Source: Vanilla planifolia
Lineage: Eukaryota; Streptophyta; Magnoliopsida; Asparagales; Orchidaceae
Assembly (NCBI GenBank): GCA_023846275.1
Contig: JAIUJO010000084.1
Location: 1,163,487 to 1,227,486 of the forward strand
Length of the DNA: 64,000 nt
Reading direction: 5' to 3'
Position numbers and translations under genes: made by a program. This document shows, piece by piece, positions 52,701 through 64,000 of this stretch. The first letter of the stretch is position 1. Each line of letters opens with the position of its first letter. Under the pieces are notes generated by a model. It had not been told where the DNA came from. It did no database searches and saw only the letters and a program-made list of their open reading frames with translations.

Positions 52701-53965
52701 TAGGCTCGTCTTGATGATCCCTACACAAATAAATATTTATTTTTAATATTTTTCACTATTTTATTTTTGTTGAGCTTTTAGCTGGCTTTTTGTTACATTG
52801 CATTAGTTGTTCTTATTTTAGTTTTATTTTTTATTTACATAATGTTAAAATAATAATTTATTATTATTATCTCTTATTAATATTGGAAATTAAAAGTAAA
52901 TCAAAATTGGGTACAAATTGAAAAAGAAAATTAGCATAATTTGACACAACATAATGAGCTATATCTAATTAATTATATATTATTATATATTTCAATACTT
53001 CATTTTCTATGTTTTTATGCTTATTAGACAATTTAACTCGTGCTTGATTTGGTGATCATTTGGGAAATTTGAATTAATTTCGAATTTGGTCTAAATAAGA
53101 CAAAACAAAAGTAATTAGACTCATCTCAACAAGCTATCTTGTTAAATAACCCCTTTTATATTTAAATATTCGATTTTTAAGCTCACTTTATGAGACATTA
53201 TAATTTATACTTCATTTGTTGATCTAAGATGCTACCCTCGATCTCCTTAGTATCTTGCAATAAACATTCTAATCGTGTTTATCTAATTATTTTTGAAATT
53301 CTAGGTTTGATTTTTTTTAAATTAAAAAGTTGCCTAAACTTCATTCAATTTATATGCCTTTGAAAAGGATATATTTCTTTAATTTAATTATCTTATTTTA
53401 ATTATAATATTTATCAACCTAATAAAATAATAATTTATAATTACGTATGCCCATTTACTTTGGTAATTCAAAATAATATCAAACAATGTCCAATGTGAAA
53501 GAGATAAGAATCAGCATATCCATCTTGATTAGCTTCATTCAATTAAATATTTATTTTTAAAAAATTAAAAATTTTGTTTTATATAATTTTGACATATTAT
53601 GTAAGATTTTTCAATTCGCTCCTAATTTAAGTATTGAGGATGTTAGCCTAATCTACTTACTATTTTGGAATGCAATATTTCCACAGAATTTATATTAGTG
53701 TGTAACTAAAAATCTACTCTAATAAGACAACTGCATAGAAATGATTTGGATATATCATATTATTTATTTTTTTAGTAGTTTAGCAATATTATATATATTT
53801 ATTTAATGATAAATTTTTTTTTCTTACTATTTATTCCATTTTAATTTGATAATTGTTAGTAATTTTAAGCAAGGTTTGATCAAGACAAAACAAATGTAAT
53901 TATTCTCATCTCGACAAGGTCTGTCTAATTAAAAAATTATTTTATATTTTCAAATATTTTTTCCT
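49796..53965 (-). repeat. Diverged ~410 bp satellite, inverted orientation
   Basis: About ten monomers read as the reverse complement. Examples are TAATTTATCTCATTTC with GGTTATATTACTTTG near 49,830, TCACACTCGATCTC near 50,037, TTGATTTGGATAAGCTCTACC near 50,992, TACACTCGATCTCTTTAG near 51,797 and ACCCTCGATCTCCTTAG near 53,234. The + strand is T-rich here, opposite to the flanks. The left junction comes right after forward text in the AAATGAGATAAATTG phase. The right junction (about 53,965) lies in a short non-matching stretch, TTTCCTTTTTTTTGGCACAC. Confidence 0.9.
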
Positions 53966-56900
53966 TTTTTTTGGCACACATTATAATAAATTTTTATTAA
54001 TACCTGATGATGAATGTTATTTAACCAAAGCAAAATAATGAAAAGGTCAAACAAGTAGAGAATTAAAGCTTTATAAGAATATAAGAAAATCAAAGTAAAA
54101 ATTTCATGAAATGAGATAAATTTTGAAAGTTGCATTTGAAATTATTAAGTACATTGACTATGATATCATTAATCATTAAATAAGGTACAAATAAAATATC
54201 TAGTAAAATTTTCAAAAATTTAAAAAAATTAAAAAAAACTAAATATAATTGATCAAACAACTTTTGTATTACAAAAGATTATCAAAATAAATAAGTCTAG
54301 ATAACAACATAATACAGCAAAAAAATTATGTAAAGCTTAAATGTGAGATGATTTAGAGTAACATTATAATATAAACAAATCATAGTTATAAATTATGAAT
54401 AAATGAGATGAATTGTAATTAAAAGTTCCTTTCCATGATTCTAAATAGATTGTGTTTAACATCCTTCATAATCAAAGTAGATATGAATGAACATGACAAG
54501 CAAATCATGCATAAATCCTACAAAATAAAAACTATTAAAATATATAATTAAAATGTAGTTCATTATTCTCACTAGAATTAGTCCAATGACATGACAATAC
54601 ATTATTATTTTAATAATGAGATATTCCATAGTGTTATTTAAATGAGATAAAATGAAGCAAGGTAGTTTAAAAAAAATTTTATGCTACAAAGGTCATATTT
54701 GTGGAAATTTTGAGTTACATAGAGAAGTAATGAAATTATTAAAAAGCTTAAAAATAAGATAAATTATTTGAAAATTAATCTATTGCCACATGCTAATAAG
54801 ATTGACTATAACAAATTTCATGATCAAATAAAGTATGAATGGAAATATATTATAAAACATCGTAGAAAAAAAATAACATATTCAAAATTATAAAAATAGA
54901 TATTGTATCTTATCGAGATTATCAAGATAATTCCAAACACATTTTTTACATCTTAATTAAAATAATTTTTGATGTACTAAAAATTTCTAATTAAATAAAC
55001 ATAAATAATAATGTAACATTACAAAATGAAAGTAATGGATGGGTAACTTGTGAGAAGAATTTTGGCTTCATTATAATACAAGAAAACTAAAAAAAATAAA
55101 TAATTGAGATAATTTGTAAAAAAAAGTTACATTAGGGAGATTGACTGTAGTGTCATTTATCATCAATTTAAATACAAAACACAATATCTCTTAAGTCAAT
55201 CAAACAATCTTGAAAAATAAATTTAATAATATTAAATAAATAAATAGATTAATGTGGCTTGCCAAAATGTGGAAAAAAATTTGTTTTAACGAAACTAGAG
55301 CTCATTCATAATTAATACAAATTTTTAAAGCAAAATAGGTTAAATAACAACAAAATAATTTTTTAATATTAAGTAAACACAAATTAAAATCGAAACTTGA
55401 TAAATTGACGTAATCTAAATAACCAAATAAAACACATGTTAAGGTCACATTCCAATATGCTAATGAGATATGGTGTAATTTTCTCGAACATCAAATTAGA
55501 TAAAAATCAAGGTGTTTCGTAAAACGCATACTAAATTCATGAAATATTAAATATTTTAAAAATACTAAAAAAAAATAATTCGTTTGATATAGTACATTGA
55601 TATGAATCCAATGACAATTTTTTGTCTCGATCAAACATCATTTTGAATTATGGAGACGTCAAAGTAAATAACATAGATGATAATAACATATTATTCTAAT
55701 ATTAAGTAAACATACATTAATATTAAAAAATTATAAATTGAAGAAAGATAATATAATGAAATTACTATGATGTTAAGGTCATATGATATGCAATTTAGAC
55801 TAACATATCAATAAAACCAAATCAAAGCAAACAATTTCAAGAGATGAGATAAACTGCATAATAAAATTGTATTCCAAGATATCAAGGAGATTGAGTGCAA
55901 CATTCTTGATTATCAATATAGGTACAAAATCAAATGACTCAAAGATTTCCAAACCCATAGAAAATAAATATTTAGAAATATTAAATATTTAATTAATTTT
56001 ATAAAGCTCATTAAGACAAGTCCAATGATGTTTGTTTCATGTCAATCAAACATTATTTTGAATTAATATGAAAAAAAAAAATAAGGAAGAACAAATTACT
56101 ATTTTAATACTAGATAAATAAATGTTAATGTTGAAATGATATAAATTCATGCAATGTAATACAAGTAAATCAAATCAATATAAAGGAAACATGAAAGGAG
56201 ATCTAAAATTTCACTATTATATAACTAAATGAAAGGAAAACATTTCAAAAATATCACAAATTATAAGAAAAAATCACATTCCAAGATAGTGATGAGATGA
56301 CATGTAACATCTTTACTCACTAAATAAGATATGAATCATAATTCTTTGTCAAATCTATAAAACAAATAGAAAATAAATTATTTTTTTAAAAAAATAGAAC
56401 AATAGTGTGGATAGAACTCATTGAGATCATTGCAATGATGTTTCTTTTTTCTTGATCAAACATTATTTGATGAAATATAATATAACCAAATTAAAGAAAA
56501 AAGTTAAGATGTTTTGACAAAATTTATGAGAGAGTTACGTTCGAAGAAATTCTAGTGATTGTGTAAAATCATATATCAACATATTTGAAATGAATCAAAA
56601 TATCTCATAAAACACATAAAAACACAATGATATAATATATTTAAAACTAAAAGATAATATTTAATTAGAATTAGCTTGTTAAAAAGAATTTAGTAACGTC
56701 TTCTTCATCCATATTGAACTTCTTTTAGAATTAATATGATTTATAAAAGTAAAAAAGCAAAAGTTCAAGCAAGTTATTATTTTAATATTTAGTAAATATA
56801 TGATGCAAATAAATGCTCATAATTTCAAGCAATGAATTATAGTAAATTTAAGGATATGTTGTGGTCACACAAGTTGAGAAATTTAGTTACATGGTAATAT

Positions 56901-57072
56901 AACAAAATTGAATTAAAATATTTGAAGAAATAAGAAATATTATAAAGAATGTTGCATTCTAATGTAACAAAAAGATAGAGTGTAATATCCTTGATAGTAA
57001 AATTTGGTAACAATTGAAATACCTCATAATGCATGCCAAAATAATAGAAAATAAAAAATTATAAATTATTAG

Positions 57073-57088
57073 TATATATATATATATA
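57073..57088. repeat. (TA)8 microsatellite inside a monomer
   Basis: This short run lies in a different monomer phase from the others, just before ATTACATTGCTCACATC, where the consensus reads AATATTTAATTGGATAG. Confidence 0.85.
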
Positions 57089-59769
57089 ATTACATTGCTC
57101 ACATCAAGACAAGTCCAACGATATTTGAATCCTCTCGATCGATCTTCGTTTGGAATACGACAAATTCCACAAAAATAAAAATAAAATATTTAAAAATATG
57201 AAAAAATATTTAATTAAATAGAACTAGTGAGATGAATTCTATAATGTTTACTTGTCTCCATAATACCACATTTAGAAATACAACAAATTACCATAGTGAT
57301 TAAAAATAACAATAATAAAATATTATCTCAAAATTAAGTAAATGAAAATTAAAACTAAAATTATATAAATTAAAAATAATATAATATAAAGAAATCAAAG
57401 TGATATAAATGTCACAAAATGCGAGAATTAGTATTTCATATTAATGTAACTTAATCAAAGCAAAAGATTTGAAGAAATTGGATAAACTATTTGGGAATGG
57501 TACATCCCAAGATATTATAGAGACCAAATAGAACATCCTTGATCATCAAATTATGTATGAATCAAAATATTTTATCAAGTGTGCAAAAACAATAAAAAAT
57601 AAAATAATTAAAATAATAAAATTGACATCCAATTCGTTAGAGCTCATCTAGGTGAGTGAAACAACATTTGTTCTATCTTTATTTGAGCTCATTTGTGACC
57701 ACAATGATTTATCACAGTAAACAATAACAAATAGTAACAAATAATAATAATTTATTATTTTAATATTAAATAATTAAATGTCAAACTTGAAATGAGATAA
57801 ATTGATCCAATGAATATAATTGAGTTAAGGTTATGTTAATGTGATACAAGAAGAATATAAAGATATAAAGCAATTAACCAAAAGAAAGTAGAAAAGTTAA
57901 AGAAATGAGATAAATTGTGTGAAAAAGTTGAATTCCAAGAAATTAAGTTGATTGAGTGTGGCATCTTTGATTACCAAAGTTGCAACAAATCTAAATGTCT
58001 TGTAAAGAAGCTTATAATATGAAAAAAATTAAAAACCTAAAAAAATATTTTATTAGATAGATGTAACCAGACTAATTCCAATGTTTTTTTTGTGACTTAA
58101 ACAAATCTCATTTCGCATTAAAATGAATTATCAAAGAAAATAAGACTAAATAAAAATAATTCATTATTTTAATATTAAGTGGAAATATATTAAAGCTAAA
58201 ATATGATTAGCCAATCCAATGTAAGATAATCAAACCAATGTGACATAAGGGATCGATGAGAGGCGAATTTAAATCTTATAGTAATCTAACCAAATCAAAA
58301 TGAAAGAATTAAAGGAAAAAGATAAAGTAAATGAAAAACTTGCAGTTTAAGATTTTTAGGAGATTGAGTGTAACATCTTCGATCATCTAATTAAGCATGA
58401 TTAAAAAATGTCTCATATTAGGCAAAAATTCTTGCAAATATTAAATTTGAAAAATGTAAAAATTACTTTTTAATTAGATAGAGAATATTAAGATGAGCCC
58501 AAAGACATTTGTTTTGCCTGCTTAAGACCATGCTTCCAATTACTACGAATTAAAAGATTAAAACAACATAAAAATTAATAAATTATTTTTTGAATATTAA
58601 AAAAATTTATATCAAAGAAATAATGATATAAAAATTGATTATTATAATATAACTAAATCAGTAAAATGTAAAAGTCACATGAAATGATATTTAGCATTAG
58701 ATACTAACTTATCAAAATCAAAAGGAAAAATATTAAAAAATATGATAAATTGTATTGGAGTGTTGCATTTAGAGATACTAAGGAGAAAAGCTACAACATC
58801 CTTGATCATACAAAAGTGGTGGAAATGAAAAGATATTCTAAAACATATAAAAAAATAATGAAAACTTTTTAAAAAACATAAAAAATAAATTTTAATTTTG
58901 ATAGAATTTGCTCGACAAGTCCAAGTATGTTTATGTTGTGTAATTGTTAGCTCAACTGGAATTACTATAAAATAGCAAGTTAAATAAGAATAAATAAAAA
59001 TAAATTATGATTTTCATATTAGGTAAACATATAGTAAAATTATGATAAGATAAATTGAAACAATATAATATAACTAATTAAAGGTGATGTAATGATCTCA
59101 CTATACGAGATTTAGATTTAGTTAGTAATATAACCAAATAAAAGTACAAAAGTTAAAGAAAATGGAGATACAATTTATGATAGGGTTTCATTCGAGGATA
59201 CTTATGAGATCGAGTGTAATATTTCTAATTGTCATATCAACTTTAAATCAAAATATCTGAGAAAGCATGACAAAAATTTGAGAAAATATTATATTTAAAA
59301 ATATGGAAAAAATAATTAATTAGATAAAGCTCATTAGTACATGTGCAACGACATCTATTTCATTTATGTCAACCATAATTATTGATAAAATATTATTTTA
59401 ATATTAATAAAATATATATTAAAGCTAGAGTAAGATAAATTAAAGTATTATAATGTAGGTAAATGAATGGGATATCAGGAACATATGAAAAGAGGTTTAG
59501 TTTTACATAGTAAAATAATATAATTAAAGTGAAAATGTTTAACAAATGAGAAAAATTTTGCACAAAAGTTGTGTTTGAAGACACTATAAAGATCAAGTAT
59601 AATGCATGGAAGTGGTCGAGGTACGTCCAATGGTAATTATTTCATCTCAATCAAAACCTGTTTTGGAACTACTACAAACTATCAAATTAAATAAACTTCA
59701 ATAATAATAATTTATTCTTTTATTATTAAGAAAATAAATATCAAATTTAAAATACGATAAATTTAAGGA

Positions 59770-59855
59770 ATGTAACATAACCAAATAATGTAACTAAATC
59801 AAGTAATGTAATTAAATTGAGACTTTTTGTTCCATAGTAATGTAACTAAATCAAA
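59770..59855 (+). repeat. Local tandem expansion of satellite motif B
   Basis: Three near-copies of motif B follow one another: TGTAACATAACCAAAT, ATGTAACTAAATCAAG and TAATGTAATTAAATTGA. A normal downstream copy, AGTAATGTAACTAAATCAAAG in short form, follows near 59,836. The unit is about 17 bp. Confidence 0.7.
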
Positions 59856-62800
59856 GTATCATATTTAATAAAATGAGAAATTATATGAGAATGTGTCATT
59901 CCAAGAAACTACGCTAACCAAATGTAACATCTTTGATTACCAAATTAAATAAACTCAGATAATAATAATTTATTTTTTTATTAAGAAAATTAATATCAAA
60001 TATAAAATAAGATAAGTTTTAGAAATGTAATAGAAAAAAAGCAAAGCAATTCAAGCAACACAAGAAGGAGACTTTAAGTTATATAGTAATAAAGCTAAAT
60101 CTAAGTAAAATATTTAACAAAATGACATAAATTATATGGGAAAATGCCATTCTAACAAACTGAGGAGATCGAATGTAATATCAATATTATCAAATGAGTA
60201 CAATTCAAAATCTCTCATAAATCAAGCCAAAGTAATAAATTTTTTTTTTTCATAAAGTATACAAAAAATATAAAAAAATTAGAAAAAATTAAATCATATT
60301 TAATAATATAAAACATATTGAGATTACTTTAATGAAATAAAAATCATATTTACTTCAAATTAAAGAATTAAATAAGAATGAATAATAGTAAATTATTTTT
60401 TTAATATTAAGTTAATGTAAATTAAAGATGAAATAACACAAATTGAATAAATATACAATGACAATTAAAAAAAATATCACATGGGAGGAAATTTAGAGTT
60501 ACATGCTAACATGACAAAAATAAATGCATAAAGTTTAAAAAAATTAAATGAATTTTATGAGCTAATTACACTCCAAAATTTTAAGGAAATTGAGTTTAAC
60601 ATCCTGGATAATAAATTTATGGACCGATTGAAATATATCATAAAGCATGGCAACACCTTAAAAAAAGGATATTTAAAAAGTATGAAATATAAATATTAAA
60701 TTGGATAAAGCTCATGAAGAAGGGGCCAATGACATTTGTTATGTCATGATTTGACTATGTTTGGAATTAGAGCAAATTATTGAACTAATTAAAAATAAAT
60801 AATAATATGCAATTCTTTAAATATCAAGCAAATATATATTACAGCTAAAATTAAACTAATAAGTGATATAAAATATAAACAAATCAATGTGTTGTTAATC
60901 TCATAAAAAAGGAAAATTAGAGCATCATAGCAATATAACCAAACCAAAGCTAAACATTAGAAGAAGTGGGATAAATTACACAAAAAGTTAATTCTAAAAT
61001 ACTATGAAGATCGACTATATCATCGCCTTTGAAAAAATAAGGTTTGAATTTAATTAGCTTAAAAAGTAGGTCAAAATATTAAAATAAATAAATTAAATAT
61101 AAAAAAATGTTGTTTTAATTGGCTAAAGCTCATTAGAATGAATTGAATTATTTTTATTTCATCTCGACCAGATCTCTTATAAAATTATCACAAACGAGAA
61201 AATAAAAAGCTTAAGTAATAATAAATTATTCTATAAAATTAAGTAGATATACATTAATTTGAAATATGATAAATTAAAAAATAATATTACCAAATAAAAC
61301 TGACTTAAATGTCAAATGATTAGAGAATTATGAAGAATATTGAAATCAAAGTGAAATATTTTAACAAATACGAAGTACTTTAAAGCAAAGCAACATTCCA
61401 TGATACTAAGGAGAATGAGTATAACCATTTTTATGATCAAAATAGGTATGAAATAAATTTTCTTTAAAAAAATTTAAATTCTAGAAAATTAAATATTTAA
61501 AATTATAAAAATGAATATTTAATTGAATAAAACTATTCAAGATGACTCTAATGATGTTTGTTTTGTCTTCATAGAATAATGCATTAAATTATAGTAAATT
61601 ACTAATGTGAATAAAGGTAAATAATTAGAAATTATTATTTTGATATTGAGTTAGATATATTGATGAAGAAATAAGATAAATTCAAAAAAAAAATTTAATC
61701 AATTGAAAGGATTGAAAACATCCCATAAGAGAATATTTAAAGTTAAAAAGTAATGCAACAAATACAAAGGAGAAATTTGAATGATAACTTATACAAAATT
61801 ATTCTGTTCTAAAACACTTGTGAGATTAAATGTGGCATCCATAGTTGTCAAATAAGTTACAAATAAAACATTTTGTAAATTATGCAAAAAGTCTAAAATA
61901 TAATATTTTCAAATATAAAAATAATTATTGAAATCGATAAATTTCATTGATATGACTCCAATAATTTTCTTGTCATAATTGAATGTTAATAGAAATTTTA
62001 GAGAAATTACCAATGTAAAAAAACATAAATAATTAAAAAATTATTATTACCATATCAAATAAATATATATATTAAAGGTAAAATGGTATAAGATGAAATA
62101 AAAAAATATATCAAATCAAAGTGATGTGAATGTCACACTAGAAGACATTTAGAGTTATATAGTAATATATATTAATTAAAGAAAAAATTTGAAAAAATAA
62201 GATAAATTATATGAAAAATTTAAATTCAATAAATTGAGAAGATCAAGCATAACATAATAGTCATAATAGTTTCATATTAAAATGACTTATAAAATACACC
62301 AAAACTATAATAAAGAAAAAAATTAAAAATATAAAAGTAAATTTTTAATTAGATAGAGCTCCCTAAGATGAGTCAAATGTCATTCGTTTCTTCTCAACTA
62401 TAGCACTTTTGGAATTAATATGAATAACAAAAGTAAATAAGCATTAGTAAAAATAATTATTGATTTAATATTATGCAAATTTAAGTTAAAGCTAAGATAA
62501 GATAAATTGAAGTGACAAATCAAAGGAAAAAATTTGATGAATGTAGGTGAATTAGAGAAAAAGGATGCATTCCAAGATGATAAGAAGTTCAAATGTGATT
62601 TCCTTGATCAACAAATAATGAATGAAAAAAATACTTAGAGAAGCAAGTGAAAATACTAAAAAGATAACATTTTTAAAAATATAAAAAAGTAATACTTAGT
62701 TAGATTGAGCTAATTTAGATAAGGCAATAATGTTTTCTTTTGATTGGAACTTGTTTGAATTACTATGAATTATGAAATTCAATAAACATAAAAAATAATT

Positions 62801-63175
62801 AATTTTTTATTTTAATGTTAAGTAAATATTTATTGAAGTTGAAATTAGATAAATTGAAATATATGTATTATAAGCACAATAGAGTCATGTGACGTACTTA
62901 TACGGGGTGATTTAAAATAACAAGGTAACATAGCCAAATCAAAATGAAATTTTTTAAAAAAAAGATAAATTACACATGAAATTTGTATTCTCATATTCTA
63001 TGGTGATCAAGTGTAACATCTTTTATTTTAAAATTAGAATCAAATGGAAATTGCTCATATAGTGCTTAAAAACCCAACAAAATGAAATATTTAAAAATTT
63101 AAAAGTGATTATTGAAATTGATAGTGCTAGTTGAGATGAGTCTAATGATGCTTTTTTGATCTCTCTTAGAATGCA

Positions 63176-64000
63176 ATAAGGAAAGTCATGCTCACTGTCT
63201 TTAGTATATTAGAATGTAACTTTTCCATATAATTAAAATTTTTTTCTTCAAATTTTTTTATTTTGTTTGGTTCTATTAATATTAACTTTAAATATCCTCT
63301 CGTGTGGCCTTTACATAACATTTATTTTGTTATGTTATAATAGCATTATTTCTCTCATTTGTTCTTTAATATAAATTTATTTAACATTAATATGATAATT
63401 TGTTATTACTTATGCATGTTTACTTTTGTAATTTGTAGTAATTCTAATCTATGTCTGGTTGGGGCCAAACTGATATCACTGAAAAAGTTTTGATGACCAG
63501 TACCTAACTAAGTATTTATTTTTGAATTATTAAATCTTTAATTTTCAAGGATTTTGGTACCTTATATGACATACTTTGAATGACACCTTATTTTGTGATT
63601 AACAATGTTACAATCAAATTCCTTAGTATCAAGAAATGCAATATTCCCATATAATTTATCCCATTTATTCAACATTTTTACTTTGATGTTGTTATTTTGC
63701 AATGCAACAACAAATCGCCTCTCGTGTAATCCATAAATGCATTACTTTAGTTTTGTTTATAATGCAATACTTCAGTTTATCCCATTTTAGCTTCAACATA
63801 TATTTACAAAATGTTAAAGAAATTAATTATTATTTAAGCTTCTTTACTTTGGTCATTTGTAATAACTCCCAAACAGTTATGATTTATTTGAAACATACAT
63901 ATTTGGACTCAATACAACTAGCTTTATCTAACTACAAATTATTTTTATATTTTAAATTATTTTGCTTTATGAGCTTTCGACATGATTTAAAAACATTTTT
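63176..64000 (-). repeat. Satellite, inverted orientation, right window edge
   Basis: Reverse-complement monomers start with GTCATGCTCACTGTCTTTAG near 63,185. They continue through ATATTAGAATGTAACTTTTCC, CCTCTCGTGTGGCCTTTAC near 63,295, CCTTAGTATCAAGAAATGC near 63,622 and TTTATCCCATTTTAGCTTC near 63,777. The segment runs off the window. Confidence 0.85.

Larger units (their letters stand above)
53966..63175 (+). repeat. Diverged ~410 bp satellite, forward orientation, right array
   Basis: The forward monomer resumes with ATTATAATAAATTTTTATTAATAC near 53,975, then TTATTTAACCAAAGC, and continues for about 22 units. Anchors include TTCCAAGATATCAAGGAGATT near 55,871, GCTCATTAAGACAAGTCC near 56,005 and GAGATCGAGTGTAATATT near 59,206. 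Several monomers are truncated, for example near 54,290 and 56,470. There is no gene in it. Confidence 0.9.

Noticed and set aside
1..64000. Organelle (plastid or mitochondrial) origin
   Set aside because: No organelle gene or RNA is present, and a long satellite with LINE relics fits nuclear heterochromatin.

Overview
The window looks like gene-free heterochromatin from a nuclear plant genome, probably a large one. No intact protein-coding gene, tRNA, rRNA or CRISPR array can be supported: the longest open frame is 135 codons. Land plant is inferred from decayed L1-type LINEs that combine a DUF4283-like ORF1 with a CCHC knuckle and an ORF2 ending in zf-RVT and RNase H domains, an arrangement typical of plants. 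The species cannot be named from the sequence.

Layout. (1) 1-24,925 is a very AT-rich, strongly diverged tandem array with a monomer of about 410 bp, here called forward orientation. (2) 24,926-37,545 is an island of higher GC made of decayed transposable elements, all recognisable LINE parts lying on the + strand. In order it holds a reverse transcriptase relic (about 25.3 kb), an unassigned stretch, direct repeat L copy 1 (28.4-29.35 kb), a LINE ORF1 relic (29.7-31.4 kb), a zf-RVT plus RNase H relic (31.7-32.6 kb), a second ORF1 relic (33.3-35.2 kb), then L copy 2 and a tandem partial third copy (35.8-37.1 kb). (3) 37,546-38,125 is a short inverted piece of the array. (4) 38,126-49,795 is forward array, 49,796-53,965 inverted, 53,966-63,175 forward, and 63,176-64,000 inverted again.

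Monomer structure (consensus built by eye from many copies). A run of AATAATAAATTATTATTTTAATATTAAG leads into a TA-rich stretch. Next comes motif A (GAGATAAATTG), motif B (TAATATAACCAAATCAAAG), a spacer, motif B again and motif A again. Then follow ATTCCAAGATACTAAGG, an inverted repeat GATCGAG-N9-CTCGATC, TGTCTCATAAAGCATGC, an AT-rich stretch, GATAGAGCTC, and a second inverted repeat ATCGAGATGA-N17-TCATCTCGAT. Copies are poorly conserved and CpG-poor, yet the period and order of motifs hold over about 50 kb. This is an old satellite that is no longer being homogenised.

The most interesting signals are: the first inverted repeat, whose arms appear in several different base states that still pair; orientation switches that cluster next to it; and a T-rich-strand reading frame of about 75 codons that recurs in monomer after monomer. 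Each has a plain neutral explanation, stated with it. There is no set of genes working together here.
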